Origin: an uncultured Lachnospiraceae bacterium
Lineage (GTDB): Bacteria; Bacillota; Clostridia; Lachnospirales; Lachnospiraceae
Direction of reading: 5' to 3'
NCBI GenBank assembly: GCA_946405185.1
Contig: CAMJGH010000025.1
Span: 1 to 33,945, forward strand
Length of the DNA: 33,945 bases
The first letter of the stretch is position 1. The number at the start of each line of letters is the position of its first letter. This document shows positions 1 through 8,302 of this stretch, piece after piece. The notes under the pieces were generated by a model. The model saw nothing but the letters and a program-made list of their open reading frames with translations, did not search any database and had not been told where the DNA came from. A program made the translations under genes and the position numbers.

Positions 1-833
1 AAGAAGAACAGCGGCTTCTCACCCGTCACGCCCTCGGCATTGGAGACGCGGACGTTGGAGGCGGAGTCGTTCTCGGCGGCGGCCATGCCCAGGGAGCCGA
101 ACACCTCGGCGCGCTGGTCATACCCATAGGCCGCACGGCGGCAGTTGTCGATGACGGCGATGGCGCCGTTCTTCATCTTCAGGGTGATGACGGCGGTGTC
201 CACGTCACCGGCTTCGCCGATGGCGGGGTCAACGAGGTTGGCGGCCTGCACGTACACTTCCTCGGCATCGCAGCCGGCCAGGAAGCGGACCATGTCAAAA
301 TCATGGATGGTCATGTCCAGGAACATGCCGCCGGAGACTTTGACGTACGCCGGTGACGGCGGCTCCGGATCGCGGGAGGTGATCTTGATGATCTCCACAT
401 CGCCCACCTTTCCGGCGTCGACGGCAGCCTTCACGGCCGCGAAGTTGTGGTCAAAACGGCGGTTGAAGCCGACCATGTACTTGAGGTTGGTGCCTTCGAG
501 GGCGGCGATGACTTCCTTGATGCGGTCCACATCGTGGTCGATGGGCTTCTCGCAGAACACGTGCTTGCCGGCCTTGATGGCCTCGATAGAGATGGGCGAG
601 TGCGTGTCGGTGGACGAGCAGATCAGAACAGCGTCGATCTCCGGGTCATTGATGATCTCCTTGTAGTCCTTGGTGGTGTGCTGCACGCCCATGGACTTGG
701 CCCACGCGGCGGTCTCGTCCGTCATGAACGGATCCGCGACCGTCTTGATGACGGCGTTCTTCACGCGGGTGCTGATGCTGGTGATGTGCACCTTGCCGAT
801 GCGGCCGGCGCCGATAATGCCTACTGTGACCAT
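1..833 (-). CDS. iolG: Inositol 2-dehydrogenase, 3' end cut by window edge
   Basis: Oxidises myo-inositol (or scyllo-inositol) to 2-keto-inositol with NAD+, the first cytoplasmic step of inositol catabolism. The protein opens with a Rossmann motif (GIIGAGRIG, residues 5-13). It continues with the Gfo/Idh/MocA hallmark EKP (in FCEKPID) and the later DMTIHDFDM segment with the catalytic-type His/Asp pair. About 277 codons are visible of a family length near 335, so roughly the last 60 residues lie outside the window. The ATG at 831-833 is preceded by AGGAG at good spacing, and only 18 bp separate it from the iolB stop, so it is probably the next gene of the iol operon. Related sugar or inositol dehydrogenases of the same fold cannot be excluded, but the iolBCD neighbours make the assignment strong. 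Confidence 0.9.
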   Translation of the reverse strand, partial: MVTVGIIGAGRIGKVHITSISTRVKNAVIKTVADPFMTDETAAWAKSMGVQHTTKDYKEIINDPEIDAVLICSSTDTHSPISIEAIKAGKHVFCEKPIDHDVDRIKEVIAALEGTNLKYMVGFNRRFDHNFAAVKAAVDAGKVGDVEIIKITSRDPEPPSPAYVKVSGGMFLDMTIHDFDMVRFLAGCDAEEVYVQAANLVDPAIGEAGDVDTAVITLKMKNGAIAVIDNCRRAAYGYDQRAEVFGSLGMAAAENDSASNVRVSNAEGVTGEKPLFF

Positions 834-851
834 AGTTGGTTCTCCTTTTTG

Positions 852-1679
852 TTATTTGCAGAAAACTCTGCCTTCATGGAAGGCGGGTTTGTTATCAAAT
901 TCCGCTGTGTGCATCCACTCGTACCGCTCATCCTCGCAGCGGTCCGTCTGCAGCCAGGGCTTGCCCGGCAGGTGGCGGATCATCCAGCAGGTGTACATCA
1001 GGAACCCCGGCGCCGCAGACTGCGGGTGAAGCTCGCCGCCCGGAATGGCGGAGAAGCTGCCGTCGGTGGACTTGTACACATGGTCGCCCACAAAGCTGGC
1101 GCCGAAGCCTTCGGGCCGGTCAAACAGGAAGTAGTAGCACTCCGGCTGCGGATGGCGGTGCGGCAGGTACCCGGACCAGTTGCCGCGGTCGTTTAACACC
1201 TCGCCCAGCACCATGTTGGACCACGGCTCGTGCTCGTAGTCAAAGATGGTGTTCACCTGGCGGTTGGCGGTGTTGCCGAACTTCCCCTTGGCGCCGGAGT
1301 AGATCCACGGCGCGTCCTCCGGCCGGTAGATGCGCGGCGGGAAGGTGGTGTCGTTGTGCGTGCACTGCACCAGCACTTCGGACGGCTCGATGCCGAACAC
1401 CGCGATCTCATCGCCCGTGCACACGTGAGCCGCGTACGGGCCCTCGGTGAAGACGTCGGCGCGGGAGGCATCGACCGCCTCATCCCCGCAGCCAAGCGTC
1501 ACATGGCCCTTTAAGAGCAACACGGCGATCTCCTCCCCCTCGCGGCAGAAGGTCTTCTTCTCGCCCGGCGCCACCTTGTGGATGCGGATGTCCATCAGCA
1601 TGTGGCTGTACTCGTTGTCGTACGTGCAGAGGGTGCGCACGCCGTGCTCGTCAAACTCGGGATAGCCGAACAATTTCAT
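852..1679 (-). CDS. iolB: 5-deoxy-glucuronate isomerase
   Basis: Converts 5-deoxy-D-glucuronate to 2-deoxy-5-keto-D-gluconate in inositol breakdown. The 275-residue protein has the full IolB length of two cupin halves. The metal-binding part is visible as HRHPQPECYYF (around residue 175) and a second histidine-bearing strand near HPQSAAPG (around 218). The N-terminal half contains the HKVAPGEKK segment typical of the family. The ATG at 1679 has an AGGAGG sited inside the 3' end of iolD, with a one-base gap between the two genes, so translation is probably coupled. It lies between iolD and iolG in one transcription unit. Confidence 0.93.
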   Translation of the reverse strand: MKLFGYPEFDEHGVRTLCTYDNEYSHMLMDIRIHKVAPGEKKTFCREGEEIAVLLLKGHVTLGCGDEAVDASRADVFTEGPYAAHVCTGDEIAVFGIEPSEVLVQCTHNDTTFPPRIYRPEDAPWIYSGAKGKFGNTANRQVNTIFDYEHEPWSNMVLGEVLNDRGNWSGYLPHRHPQPECYYFLFDRPEGFGASFVGDHVYKSTDGSFSAIPGGELHPQSAAPGFLMYTCWMIRHLPGKPWLQTDRCEDERYEWMHTAEFDNKPAFHEGRVFCK

Positions 1680-1680
1680 A

Positions 1681-3600
1681 TCAGTACCTCCTGGCGGCGT
1701 CGCGGTGCTCCATGACGTCTTCGCAGGCCTTGCGCACGCTCTCCTTCTCGGAGGTGGTGGCGATGCCGATGTTCCACCAGGCTTCGTACCCTTCGGTCAT
1801 GGTCTTGGGCAGGACCTTCAGGTCGAACAGGCAGGAGCTTTCCTGCTTCTTGGAGTCTTCGAGGGCTTCCACCAGTTCTTCGACGGTGCGGCAGGTGTAG
1901 GTCTTCATGCCGTACCCCTGGCCGACCAGCGCGTAGCTGACAGGGATCAGATCGCCGGTGGGCTTCTGGCCGTCGGTGTAGCGGAACTCAGTGGCCAGCG
2001 ACCCGATGCCGTTGTTCATCTCGAGGTTGTTGATGCAGCCGAACCCGCAGTTGTCGAACACCAGCACGTTGATCTTGCGGCGCTCCTGGCGGGCGGTCAT
2101 GATCTCGGAGTGCATCATCAGGAAGGACGAATCGCCCACGAGGGTGTAGACTTCGTGCTCCGGCTCGGCCATCTTGACGCCCAGCGCGGCGGCCACTTCG
2201 TAGCCCATGCAGGAGTACCCGTACTCGGCGTGGTACCCGCAGAACTTGTCGGTCTTCCACATGCGCTGCAGGCAGCTCGGCAGCGATCCGCCGGCGGTGA
2301 TGATGGTGGCGGACGGATCGATGGTGCGGTTGATGGCAGCGATGGCGGCGGTCTGCGTCAGCGTGGCGCCGGTCATCTTATTGAACTCGGGCAGCGTGCG
2401 CGGATCGCGGTTCTTGCATTCGGGTTCGAAGTCATCGCCCGTGTAGACGATGCTGCCAAGGCGCTCCATCTCCTTATCCCACTTGGCCTTGGCGTCCGTG
2501 ATCTCCGTGGTGTAGGCGGAGACATAGTTCTTTTCGCGGAGCTTCCCTGCGATGGCTTCGAGGGTGACTTTCGCATCGCCCACGGCCTTGACGGCGTCCA
2601 TCTTGTACGCGTGGTAGCGGTTGTTGTTGATGGTGACCACCTTCACGCCCGGGCGGCGGAACAGCCACTTGGAGCTGGTGGTGAAGTCCGACAGGCGGGT
2701 GCCCACGGCGATGACGCAGTCCGCTTCGGAGGCGATCACGTTGGAGGCGTAGGTGCCGGTCACGCCGATGCCGCCCAGGCAGTACGGATGGGAGGACTTA
2801 CAGGCCGACTTGCCCGCCTGGCTCTCGCCGAACGGGATGTGGAACTCTTCACAGAACTGCTCAACGGTCTGTCCGGCGAAGCTGTACTTCACGCCGCCGC
2901 CGACCACGAGGATGGGCTTCTTGCTGGCGGCGATCACGGAGACCACGTCGTCCACTTCCTCGGGCACGGCCACGGGGCGGGTGATGCGGTGCACGCGCTT
3001 GTTGAAGAACTCCTCCGGATAGTCGTAACTCTCACCCTCGACGTCCTGCGGCAGGGCGATGCAGGCGGCACCGCACGAAGCCGGATCGGTCAGGGTGCGC
3101 ATGGCGGAAATAAGCGCGGTCATGATCTGCTCGGGGCGGGTGATGCGGTCCCAGTAGCGGCAGACCGGCTTGAAGGCGTCGTTGGTGGAGACGGCCAGGC
3201 TCTCCGGGACTTCCAGCTGCTGCAGCACCGGATCCGGCTGACGGGATGCAAAGGTGTCGGCCGGGAAGACCAGCAGCGGCAGGTTGTTGACGGTGGCGGT
3301 AGCGCAGGCGGTCACCATGTTGGCGGCGCCGGGGCCCACCGAAGAGGCGCAGGCGATGATGCGCCTGCGGTTGTGCTGCTTGGCAAAGGCGATGGCGGCG
3401 TGGCACATGCCCTGCTCATTGCGGCCCTGCATCACGCGCAGGCCGCCGGGGTTGGTATCGAGCGCCTCCCCCAGGCCCACGGCGATGCCGTGCCCGAAAA
3501 TGGTAAAGAAGCCTTCCACGAACTTGGTCTCTTCGCCGTCCATGGAAACGTACTGATTGTCCAGGAACTTCACGATCGCCTGTGCGACGGTCAATCTCAT
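1681..3600 (-). CDS. iolD: 3D-(3,5/4)-trihydroxycyclohexane-1,2-dione acylhydrolase (ThDP-dependent)
   Basis: Opens the ring of trihydroxycyclohexane-dione to 5-deoxy-glucuronate. At 639 residues it has the expected length for IolD. It has the three-part ThDP-enzyme layout: a pyrimidine-binding N-terminal domain, a central domain and a C-terminal pyrophosphate domain. The ThDP/Mg motif is visible as GDSSFLMMHSE followed about 30 residues later by FDNCGFGCINN. IolD features such as GQWAK-like segments are absent, but QEVE-type acetolactate-synthase features are also lacking and the N-terminus MRLTVAQAIVKFLDNQ is typical of IolD. The ATG at 3600 follows GGAGGAG. iolC ends 22 bp upstream and iolB begins 1 bp downstream. 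Confidence 0.95.
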   Translation of the reverse strand: MRLTVAQAIVKFLDNQYVSMDGEETKFVEGFFTIFGHGIAVGLGEALDTNPGGLRVMQGRNEQGMCHAAIAFAKQHNRRRIIACASSVGPGAANMVTACATATVNNLPLLVFPADTFASRQPDPVLQQLEVPESLAVSTNDAFKPVCRYWDRITRPEQIMTALISAMRTLTDPASCGAACIALPQDVEGESYDYPEEFFNKRVHRITRPVAVPEEVDDVVSVIAASKKPILVVGGGVKYSFAGQTVEQFCEEFHIPFGESQAGKSACKSSHPYCLGGIGVTGTYASNVIASEADCVIAVGTRLSDFTTSSKWLFRRPGVKVVTINNNRYHAYKMDAVKAVGDAKVTLEAIAGKLREKNYVSAYTTEITDAKAKWDKEMERLGSIVYTGDDFEPECKNRDPRTLPEFNKMTGATLTQTAAIAAINRTIDPSATIITAGGSLPSCLQRMWKTDKFCGYHAEYGYSCMGYEVAAALGVKMAEPEHEVYTLVGDSSFLMMHSEIMTARQERRKINVLVFDNCGFGCINNLEMNNGIGSLATEFRYTDGQKPTGDLIPVSYALVGQGYGMKTYTCRTVEELVEALEDSKKQESSCLFDLKVLPKTMTEGYEAWWNIGIATTSEKESVRKACEDVMEHRDAARRY

Positions 3601-3622
3601 ATCGAACTCTCCTCCTTCCGGT

Positions 3623-4657
3623 TTATGCCCTGGCGATCATCTCGCCGTACTGTTCTTTCTCCATGCGGATGAATTCTTTCACTTCTTCGGTGCCCGGCAG
3701 CGCGTCCGAGCAGTTGTTGGCGCGGACCATCATGGACGCCTCGGCGGAGCCGAACTCCAGGCAGTCGATGATGTCCCACCCCGAGAACAGCCCGAACAGG
3801 AAGGCCGAGCCGTACCCGTCGCCGCCGCCGAAGCCCTTGCGGGCCTTGACCGGGAAGGGCTTGATGGAGAACTTCTGCCCGTCGCAGGTGTAGGCCGTCG
3901 ACCCCTGCATACCGTGCTTGATGACCACGATCTTCGCGCGGCAGGCCTGCCAGTAGGCGGCGGACTCTTCGTCCGTCATGCCCGGGCGGATGAGCTTTTC
4001 GGTGAGGTCGAACTCTTCCCGGGAGCCCATGATGATGTCCGCCTCGCGCGCCACGGCGCTGTAGTAGATGGAGATCTCATCGGCGTTCTTCCAGTTGTAG
4101 GCGCGGTAGTCGATATCGAAGATGATCTTCGTGTCGGTCTTTCTGGCCAGCATGACGGCCTTGAGGGCCGCCTCGCGGGACGGGCTCTCGGCTAACGACG
4201 TGCCGGAGATCAGGATGGCTTTGGCCCTGGCGATGTAGTCCTCGTCGATGTCGTCCACCGACAGCTGCAGGTCCGCGATGCAGTTGCGGTACATTAAAAT
4301 GGAGGACTCCGACGGGCTTAACATCTCCGTGAACGTCAGCCCCAGCTTCTCGCCGCCCGTGCAGCGGGTGATGTGCGAGGTGTCGATGCCGCGCTCGTTG
4401 AAGTAGTCGATCACGTAGTCGCCGAACTGGTCGTCCGACACCTTGGCGAAGAACCCGGCCTTCAGGCCGTGCTTCGTGACGCCGCAGGCGATATTGGCGG
4501 GCGACCCGCCGACGTATTTCTCGAAATAGTGGACGTTCTTGAGCGGCTTGAAGTCTTCCTTCACTTCGTCCGACCAGGCCGGATTGAAATCGATGGCCAC
4601 CCGGCCGAGCAGGATCAGATCGAACGGCCGCGACTGGTCAAATGTCAGATATGCCAT
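3623..4657 (-). CDS. iolC: 5-dehydro-2-deoxygluconokinase (PfkB family)
   Basis: Phosphorylates 2-deoxy-5-keto-gluconate at O6 with ATP before aldol cleavage. The PfkB/ribokinase fold shows the N-terminal signature GGSPANIACG (around residue 50) and the C-terminal active-site signature GFGGGDGYGSAF (around 288), where the Asp is the catalytic base. The start is set at ATG 4657 (MAYLTFDQ) because GGGAGG stands six bases before it. A longer frame reaches 4732 but would run through the promoter and operator-like repeats. The protein is then 344 residues, normal for bacterial IolC. It is the first gene after the internal promoter and is followed by iolD. Confidence 0.94.
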   Translation of the reverse strand: MAYLTFDQSRPFDLILLGRVAIDFNPAWSDEVKEDFKPLKNVHYFEKYVGGSPANIACGVTKHGLKAGFFAKVSDDQFGDYVIDYFNERGIDTSHITRCTGGEKLGLTFTEMLSPSESSILMYRNCIADLQLSVDDIDEDYIARAKAILISGTSLAESPSREAALKAVMLARKTDTKIIFDIDYRAYNWKNADEISIYYSAVAREADIIMGSREEFDLTEKLIRPGMTDEESAAYWQACRAKIVVIKHGMQGSTAYTCDGQKFSIKPFPVKARKGFGGGDGYGSAFLFGLFSGWDIIDCLEFGSAEASMMVRANNCSDALPGTEEVKEFIRMEKEQYGEMIARA

Positions 4658-4679
4658 GCTCTTCCCTCCCAAAGCAGTT

Positions 4680-4720
4680 GCGTGCTTATGTGCTTTTTCG
4701 CGTGCCTTATATGTGCTTTT
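4680..4720 (-). promoter_or_regulatory. Operator-like direct repeats in the iolC leader
   Basis: Two related blocks lie just downstream of the iolC -10 box. Read on the plus strand they are GCGTGC...TGTGCTTTT at 4680-4697 and 4700-4720. The second block carries three extra bases in its middle. The hexamer GCGTGC also forms the inner end of both arms of the palindrome in front of the LacI-type regulator gene. The position just after the transcription start fits a repressor roadblock. Binding by the regulator is an inference. Confidence 0.5.
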
Positions 4721-4748
4721 ATTGTACCCCACGCAAGAAGAAAGTCAA
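4721..4748 (-). promoter_or_regulatory. Promoter of iolC-iolD-iolB-iolG
   Basis: On the minus strand TTGACT (4748-4743) and TACAAT (4726-4721) are separated by 16 bp. This lies immediately past the stop codon of the alcohol dehydrogenase gene. It would give a leader of about 60 nt to the iolC start, carrying the repeats described at 4680-4720. Confidence 0.6.
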
Positions 4749-4753
4749 GTGGT

Positions 4754-5899
4754 TCACCACAGCTTGCGGAACAATTCGATGACTTCGGGCTTTAACGGCA
4801 CGCGCGGATTGGTGGCGGTGCAGGAATCGTCGAGGGCGGCTTCGGCCATGGCGTCGAGTTCCGCTTCATACTGTTCCTTGGTGATGGTGAGCATCTGCGA
4901 GAGGTGCAGCGGGATGCCCATGGCTTCGTTGAGGTAGCGGATGTAGTTGCACAGCGAGTGGATAGTCATCACGTCGTTGACGGAGGACAGCCCCAGGACG
5001 TTGGCGATGGTGCAGTAGCGCTCCACCACCGGGTCGTGCAGCTGGCGGTTTTTGGTCACGTTCGACACGCCGGCGTTGTACTCGATCACCAGCGGCAGCA
5101 GCATCGCGTTGGCCCGTCCGTGCGGCACGTGGAAGTGCGCGCCGACGGCGTGCGCCATGCCGTGGTTCAGCCCCAACGAGGAGGCGTTGAAGGCGATGCC
5201 GGCCAGCGTGGCCGCAATGTGCATCTTCTTGCGGGCGTGGGCATCCTCGTTGTCTGAGTAGGACCGGTACAGGTACTGCCCCACGATCTCGACCGCCTTC
5301 TCGGCCAGGGCGCCGGAGAAGTCGTTGTGCTCCGTGGAGACGTAGGCCTCGATGGCGTGTGTGAGCACGTCCATGCCGGTGTCCGCCGTGATGCCTGCCG
5401 GGACCGAGCGCACCAGCACCGCGTCCAGGATGGCTTCATCCGGCGTCATGTCCTCCGAGACCAGCGGGATCTTCACCTGGTGCTCGGTGTCCGAGATGAC
5501 CGCGAACGACGTCACCTCGCTGCCCGTGCCGGACGTGGTGGGGATGCAGATGAGCGGGATGTGCACGCCGGGGTTGAGCTCCTCCGCCATGCGGCGGATG
5601 GACTTGGACAGGTCCATGGCCGACCCGCCGCCCACGCCGATGATGGTATCGCACCCGCTGGCCTGAAAGCCTTTTACGCCGGCTGCCACCTTCTCAAGCG
5701 GCGGGTCCGGGATCACCTCCGTGAACAGTTCATAGTCCGTCCCGCCCTGGTGCAGGGGCTTCGTGATGGCGCGGATGCCGCCCCCCTTCACCATGAACGG
5801 GTCCGTCACGATGTACGCCTTCTTCGAGGTGATCTGCGTCAGGCGCTCCAGGGCGCCGTCCGAAAAGTAGATGTCCGTGCTGATATGGAAATGTTTCAT
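4754..5899 (-). CDS. Iron-containing (group III) alcohol dehydrogenase
   Basis: NAD(P)H-linked aldehyde/alcohol or hydroxyacid oxidoreductase of the Fe-ADH/1,3-propanediol dehydrogenase type, cytoplasmic. The 381-residue length is normal. Visible are the nucleotide-binding GVGGGSAMD (near 90-98), the PTTSGTGSE loop (near 131), the metal ligand region DTGMDVLTHAIEAY (Asp and His), and the second metal site LNHGMAHAVG...VPHGRAN with two more His. It stands between the LacI-type regulator (10 bp upstream) and iolC, so it is likely controlled with inositol use. One plausible role is to reduce an aldehyde or keto product of inositol fermentation. The substrate cannot be read from the sequence. The RBS is weak (GAGAGG). 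Confidence 0.88.
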   Translation of the reverse strand: MKHFHISTDIYFSDGALERLTQITSKKAYIVTDPFMVKGGGIRAITKPLHQGGTDYELFTEVIPDPPLEKVAAGVKGFQASGCDTIIGVGGGSAMDLSKSIRRMAEELNPGVHIPLICIPTTSGTGSEVTSFAVISDTEHQVKIPLVSEDMTPDEAILDAVLVRSVPAGITADTGMDVLTHAIEAYVSTEHNDFSGALAEKAVEIVGQYLYRSYSDNEDAHARKKMHIAATLAGIAFNASSLGLNHGMAHAVGAHFHVPHGRANAMLLPLVIEYNAGVSNVTKNRQLHDPVVERYCTIANVLGLSSVNDVMTIHSLCNYIRYLNEAMGIPLHLSQMLTITKEQYEAELDAMAEAALDDSCTATNPRVPLKPEVIELFRKLW

Positions 5900-5909
5900 A
5901 ATGGCCCTC

Positions 5910-6947
5910 TCACCCGCAGGTATATCTGGTCCGGATATCGATATCCGTGTACATGTATTCTTTCTCGGGGTTCTTGTTCCAGCGCAGCTTGTCCGCCAAA
6001 AGCGACACCGCGCGGTACCCCTGTGTGTAGCCGTCCTGGTCGATCAGGAAATCCGCCAGCCCCTCGCGCAGATAAGCCGCGTTGCGCGGCGTCAGGTCGT
6101 GCAGGACGATGTACGGCCGGTCTTTTCGACCCTCCAGGGCTGCCTTCACGCCGGCCTGTCCGCCGGAGGTCACCAGGATGCCGCCGATGTCCGGCATGGC
6201 CTCCAGTGCCTGGCGGATGACCGCCGCCACGCCCTCGGCCTTGTCAAAACTCGGCTGCACGCCCACCAGTGTCATGCCGGGGAACGATGCACGCAGTTCG
6301 TCGGAGAAACCGTCCATGCGGCTTAGGCCGGCGCTGTTGGAAAACGACCCGACCACGCCCAGCACCTTGCCCTCGCCCCGCATCAGCATGGCCAGCAGCC
6401 CCGCGGCCGCCCGGCCGCTCTGGCGGTTGTCCAGCCCCACGAAGCAGAGCCTGTCCACCCCGCGGATATCGGTGTTGAACGTGATGAGGGGCCTGCCGTC
6501 CTGCACAAAGGCCTGCAGCCTGGCGCGCACGCCGTCATCCTCCACCGGCATGATGGCCAGGGCGTCCACGCCCTCCTCCATCAGCTCATCAAACGCCGCG
6601 CACTGGGCCGCCGCGTCTACGCCAGCGCACTCGCGCACGGTCACGCCGATGCCCTGGCGGGCCAGCTTGGCGGTGATGTCCGTAAGCCCCCGCCGCACCG
6701 GGATCATGAACGACGCTTCCGACAGCTGCGTGATGACGCCGATGCGCCGCGTGACGGCGGCCGGCGCCGGATATCCGCCCCGCTCCGCCTTCTTCTGCGA
6801 GCGCGTGACGTACCCCAGTTCCTCCGCGATCTTCTCGATGCGCTCGGCCACCTCCGCGTCCACACGGCCGCGGTGATTCAGCGCCCGGTCCACCGTCCCG
6901 CGCGATACCCCTGCCAGTTCGGCTATCTGATTGATCGTACCGGCCAT
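5910..6947 (-). CDS. LacI-family transcriptional regulator of the iol cluster
   Basis: DNA-binding repressor with an N-terminal LacI helix-turn-helix (TINQIAELAGVSRGTVDRAL, from residue 4) and hinge. A periplasmic-binding-protein-like sugar sensor domain follows to residue 345. The start at ATG 6947 is chosen because AGGAGG stands six bases upstream. The longer frame to 7019 would translate through the promoter. The gene is 10 bp upstream of the alcohol dehydrogenase gene and heads the iol region, so inositol or an inositol metabolite is the likely inducer. A 14-bp inverted repeat overlaps its own promoter, which suggests autoregulation. It belongs to the LacI family, unlike the DeoR-type IolR of Bacillus. 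Confidence 0.88.
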   Translation of the reverse strand: MAGTINQIAELAGVSRGTVDRALNHRGRVDAEVAERIEKIAEELGYVTRSQKKAERGGYPAPAAVTRRIGVITQLSEASFMIPVRRGLTDITAKLARQGIGVTVRECAGVDAAAQCAAFDELMEEGVDALAIMPVEDDGVRARLQAFVQDGRPLITFNTDIRGVDRLCFVGLDNRQSGRAAAGLLAMLMRGEGKVLGVVGSFSNSAGLSRMDGFSDELRASFPGMTLVGVQPSFDKAEGVAAVIRQALEAMPDIGGILVTSGGQAGVKAALEGRKDRPYIVLHDLTPRNAAYLREGLADFLIDQDGYTQGYRAVSLLADKLRWNKNPEKEYMYTDIDIRTRYTCG

Positions 6948-6976
6948 CGTCATCCTCCTGTGTGCCAAAAACGCAC

Positions 6977-7019
6977 ACGCTCCTGCGTGCATTATACAAA
7001 ACGCACGCAGGAGCGTCAA
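6977..7019 (-). promoter_or_regulatory. Promoter with a 14-bp palindromic operator in front of the lacI-type gene
   Basis: On the minus strand TTGACG (7019-7014), a 17-bp spacer and a perfect TATAAT (6996-6991) form a strong sigma-A promoter. A perfect inverted repeat (ACGCTCCTGCGTGC at 6977-6990 and its complement at 7003-7016) has one arm between -35 and -10 and the other just after -10. This is a classical repressor operator arrangement. Confidence 0.8.
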
Positions 7020-7061
7020 TAGTGTGACCGCGGGACGGCCGGTATATCCTGTTTTCGGATG

Positions 7062-8072
7062 TTACTCCACGACGGTCTGCTCGGTCTCAGAGATGGCGAA
7101 CACCGTCAGGAACAGAAGATCCAGGTTCTGCTCATTGGTCCAGCAGCGGTAGTACCATTTGCCGTACGGGATCCGGATCTGGTGCTGCGCCTCATCCTCC
7201 TCGTGGATGTACATGCTGCTGGTCTCGATGGTGGCGAAGAACCGCCCGTTCTGAGACATGGTGTAGATCATCTTCGGGAACTTCGAGGCGATGTCGGTGT
7301 CAATGCGGACGCCCTGCTCATGCAGCACATCCCACACGTTCTTGCCGTCAATGCTGAACCAGGAGGTCTGGGAGAAGATCTCGTTGTTGTAGGAGACGGT
7401 GGTGGTGTGCCCCACCGCGTGTTCCTGCGTGCGGCCGGTCAGCTTGTTGCGGAACTCAAACGTCCGGGCACCGACCAGCGCCTGTTTGGTCATGGTCATT
7501 TCGTAGACCACCTTGCGGTTTTTATCCTCCACCGTGTAGCCGGGCTTCAGGGTGCTGCCGTCAAACGCCACATAGTACTCGGTCAGCTGGTCCTTCGGGA
7601 GCGGTGCCACTCTCACATTACCGTCCGCCGGGCGCGTCTTCGCATCCAGCTCGCGGCTCTTCTGCACTTTCTTCACCGTGCTCAGGACGCTGAAAGCCAC
7701 CATCGCGACGCCCGCAACGGCCATGACTACGGAGATCATGCCGGTGTGTTTGGTATTGGACGTGGACTCCGGATTGGCGGGATCGTAGTAGATCGTGACG
7801 GTATCGCCCACATTCTTCTTGTCGGGCATGGCCGAAAAGATGCTGGTGTACGTTTTCCCGTCCACCGTGAATTCCAGATCATAGTCGTACACGGTTTCGT
7901 TGTCGTTGTCCTTGTACTCATTGACATTCGTGATCTTCGCCGTCGTCTCGGCATACTTCGACGGTGAGTTCATGTACATGATCACACCCACGACGATGAG
8001 GATCAGACCCAGCGGCAGGAAGACCCGCAGGTTGCCGGTGTTGCGCATAAAGCGTGCCAGTTTGTTCTCCAT
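7062..8072 (-). CDS. DUF3592-type membrane protein of unknown function
   Basis: A 336-residue protein. A first membrane helix (FLPLGLILIVVGVIMYM, about 18-34) is followed by an outer domain of about 80 residues with the DUF3592 pattern: TTAKITNV, then a YDLEFTVDGKTYTS strand, then VGDTVTIYYDPANPE. A second helix lies at about 113-130 (ISVVMAVAGVAMVAFSVL). The remaining 200 residues are a soluble, probably cytoplasmic, beta-rich domain without a recognised motif. ATG 8072 has AAAGGA upstream. The gene has its own promoter and a hairpin in its leader. The function is unknown. It is not obviously tied to the iol genes although it points toward them on the same strand. Confidence 0.75.
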   Translation of the reverse strand: MENKLARFMRNTGNLRVFLPLGLILIVVGVIMYMNSPSKYAETTAKITNVNEYKDNDNETVYDYDLEFTVDGKTYTSIFSAMPDKKNVGDTVTIYYDPANPESTSNTKHTGMISVVMAVAGVAMVAFSVLSTVKKVQKSRELDAKTRPADGNVRVAPLPKDQLTEYYVAFDGSTLKPGYTVEDKNRKVVYEMTMTKQALVGARTFEFRNKLTGRTQEHAVGHTTTVSYNNEIFSQTSWFSIDGKNVWDVLHEQGVRIDTDIASKFPKMIYTMSQNGRFFATIETSSMYIHEEDEAQHQIRIPYGKWYYRCWTNEQNLDLLFLTVFAISETEQTVVE

Positions 8073-8105
8073 CTTTTGTCCTTTCTGTTCTGTCCGCGGA
8101 GATTA

Positions 8106-8125
8106 GGAGCAGGTTCCCCTGCTCC
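8106..8125 (-). promoter_or_regulatory. Leader hairpin upstream of the DUF3592 gene
   Basis: Perfect 8-bp stem (GGAGCAGG/CCTGCTCC) with a 4-base loop in the untranslated leader, between the promoter at 8142-8170 and the ATG at 8072. There is no U-tract, so it is not a terminator. Its role is unknown. Confidence 0.4.
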
Positions 8126-8141
8126 CGGGTTCTTCTGTATT

Positions 8142-8170
8142 AATCTATCATTATTCCTTGGGTTTGACAA
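8142..8170 (-). promoter_or_regulatory. Promoter of the DUF3592 gene
   Basis: On the minus strand TTGTCA (8170-8165) and TAGATT (8147-8142) with 17-bp spacing. Confidence 0.5.
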
Positions 8171-8213
8171 TCCGTTTTTTGACATACGAAAAAACAGCCC
8201 CTGCGGCCGGCTC

Positions 8214-8242
8214 TTTTCAGACGATGCGCAAGGGGGTATACT
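8214..8242 (+). promoter_or_regulatory. Promoter of the plus-strand aldo/keto reductase gene
   Basis: TTTTCA (8214-8219), 17 bp, then TATACT (8237-8242). The -10 is good and the -35 weak. It diverges from the DUF3592 promoter. Confidence 0.45.
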
Positions 8243-8302
8243 GAAGGAAGCGGACATGCGTCAGATCGGCTGACAAAATACGCACCAGAAAGGAGACGGT
8301 TT

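Noticed and set aside
1705-3672. Very long plus-strand open frame opposite iolD
   Set aside because: A shadow of the GC-rich iolD gene; composition is His/Gly/Val-rich as usual for antisense frames and there is no RBS.
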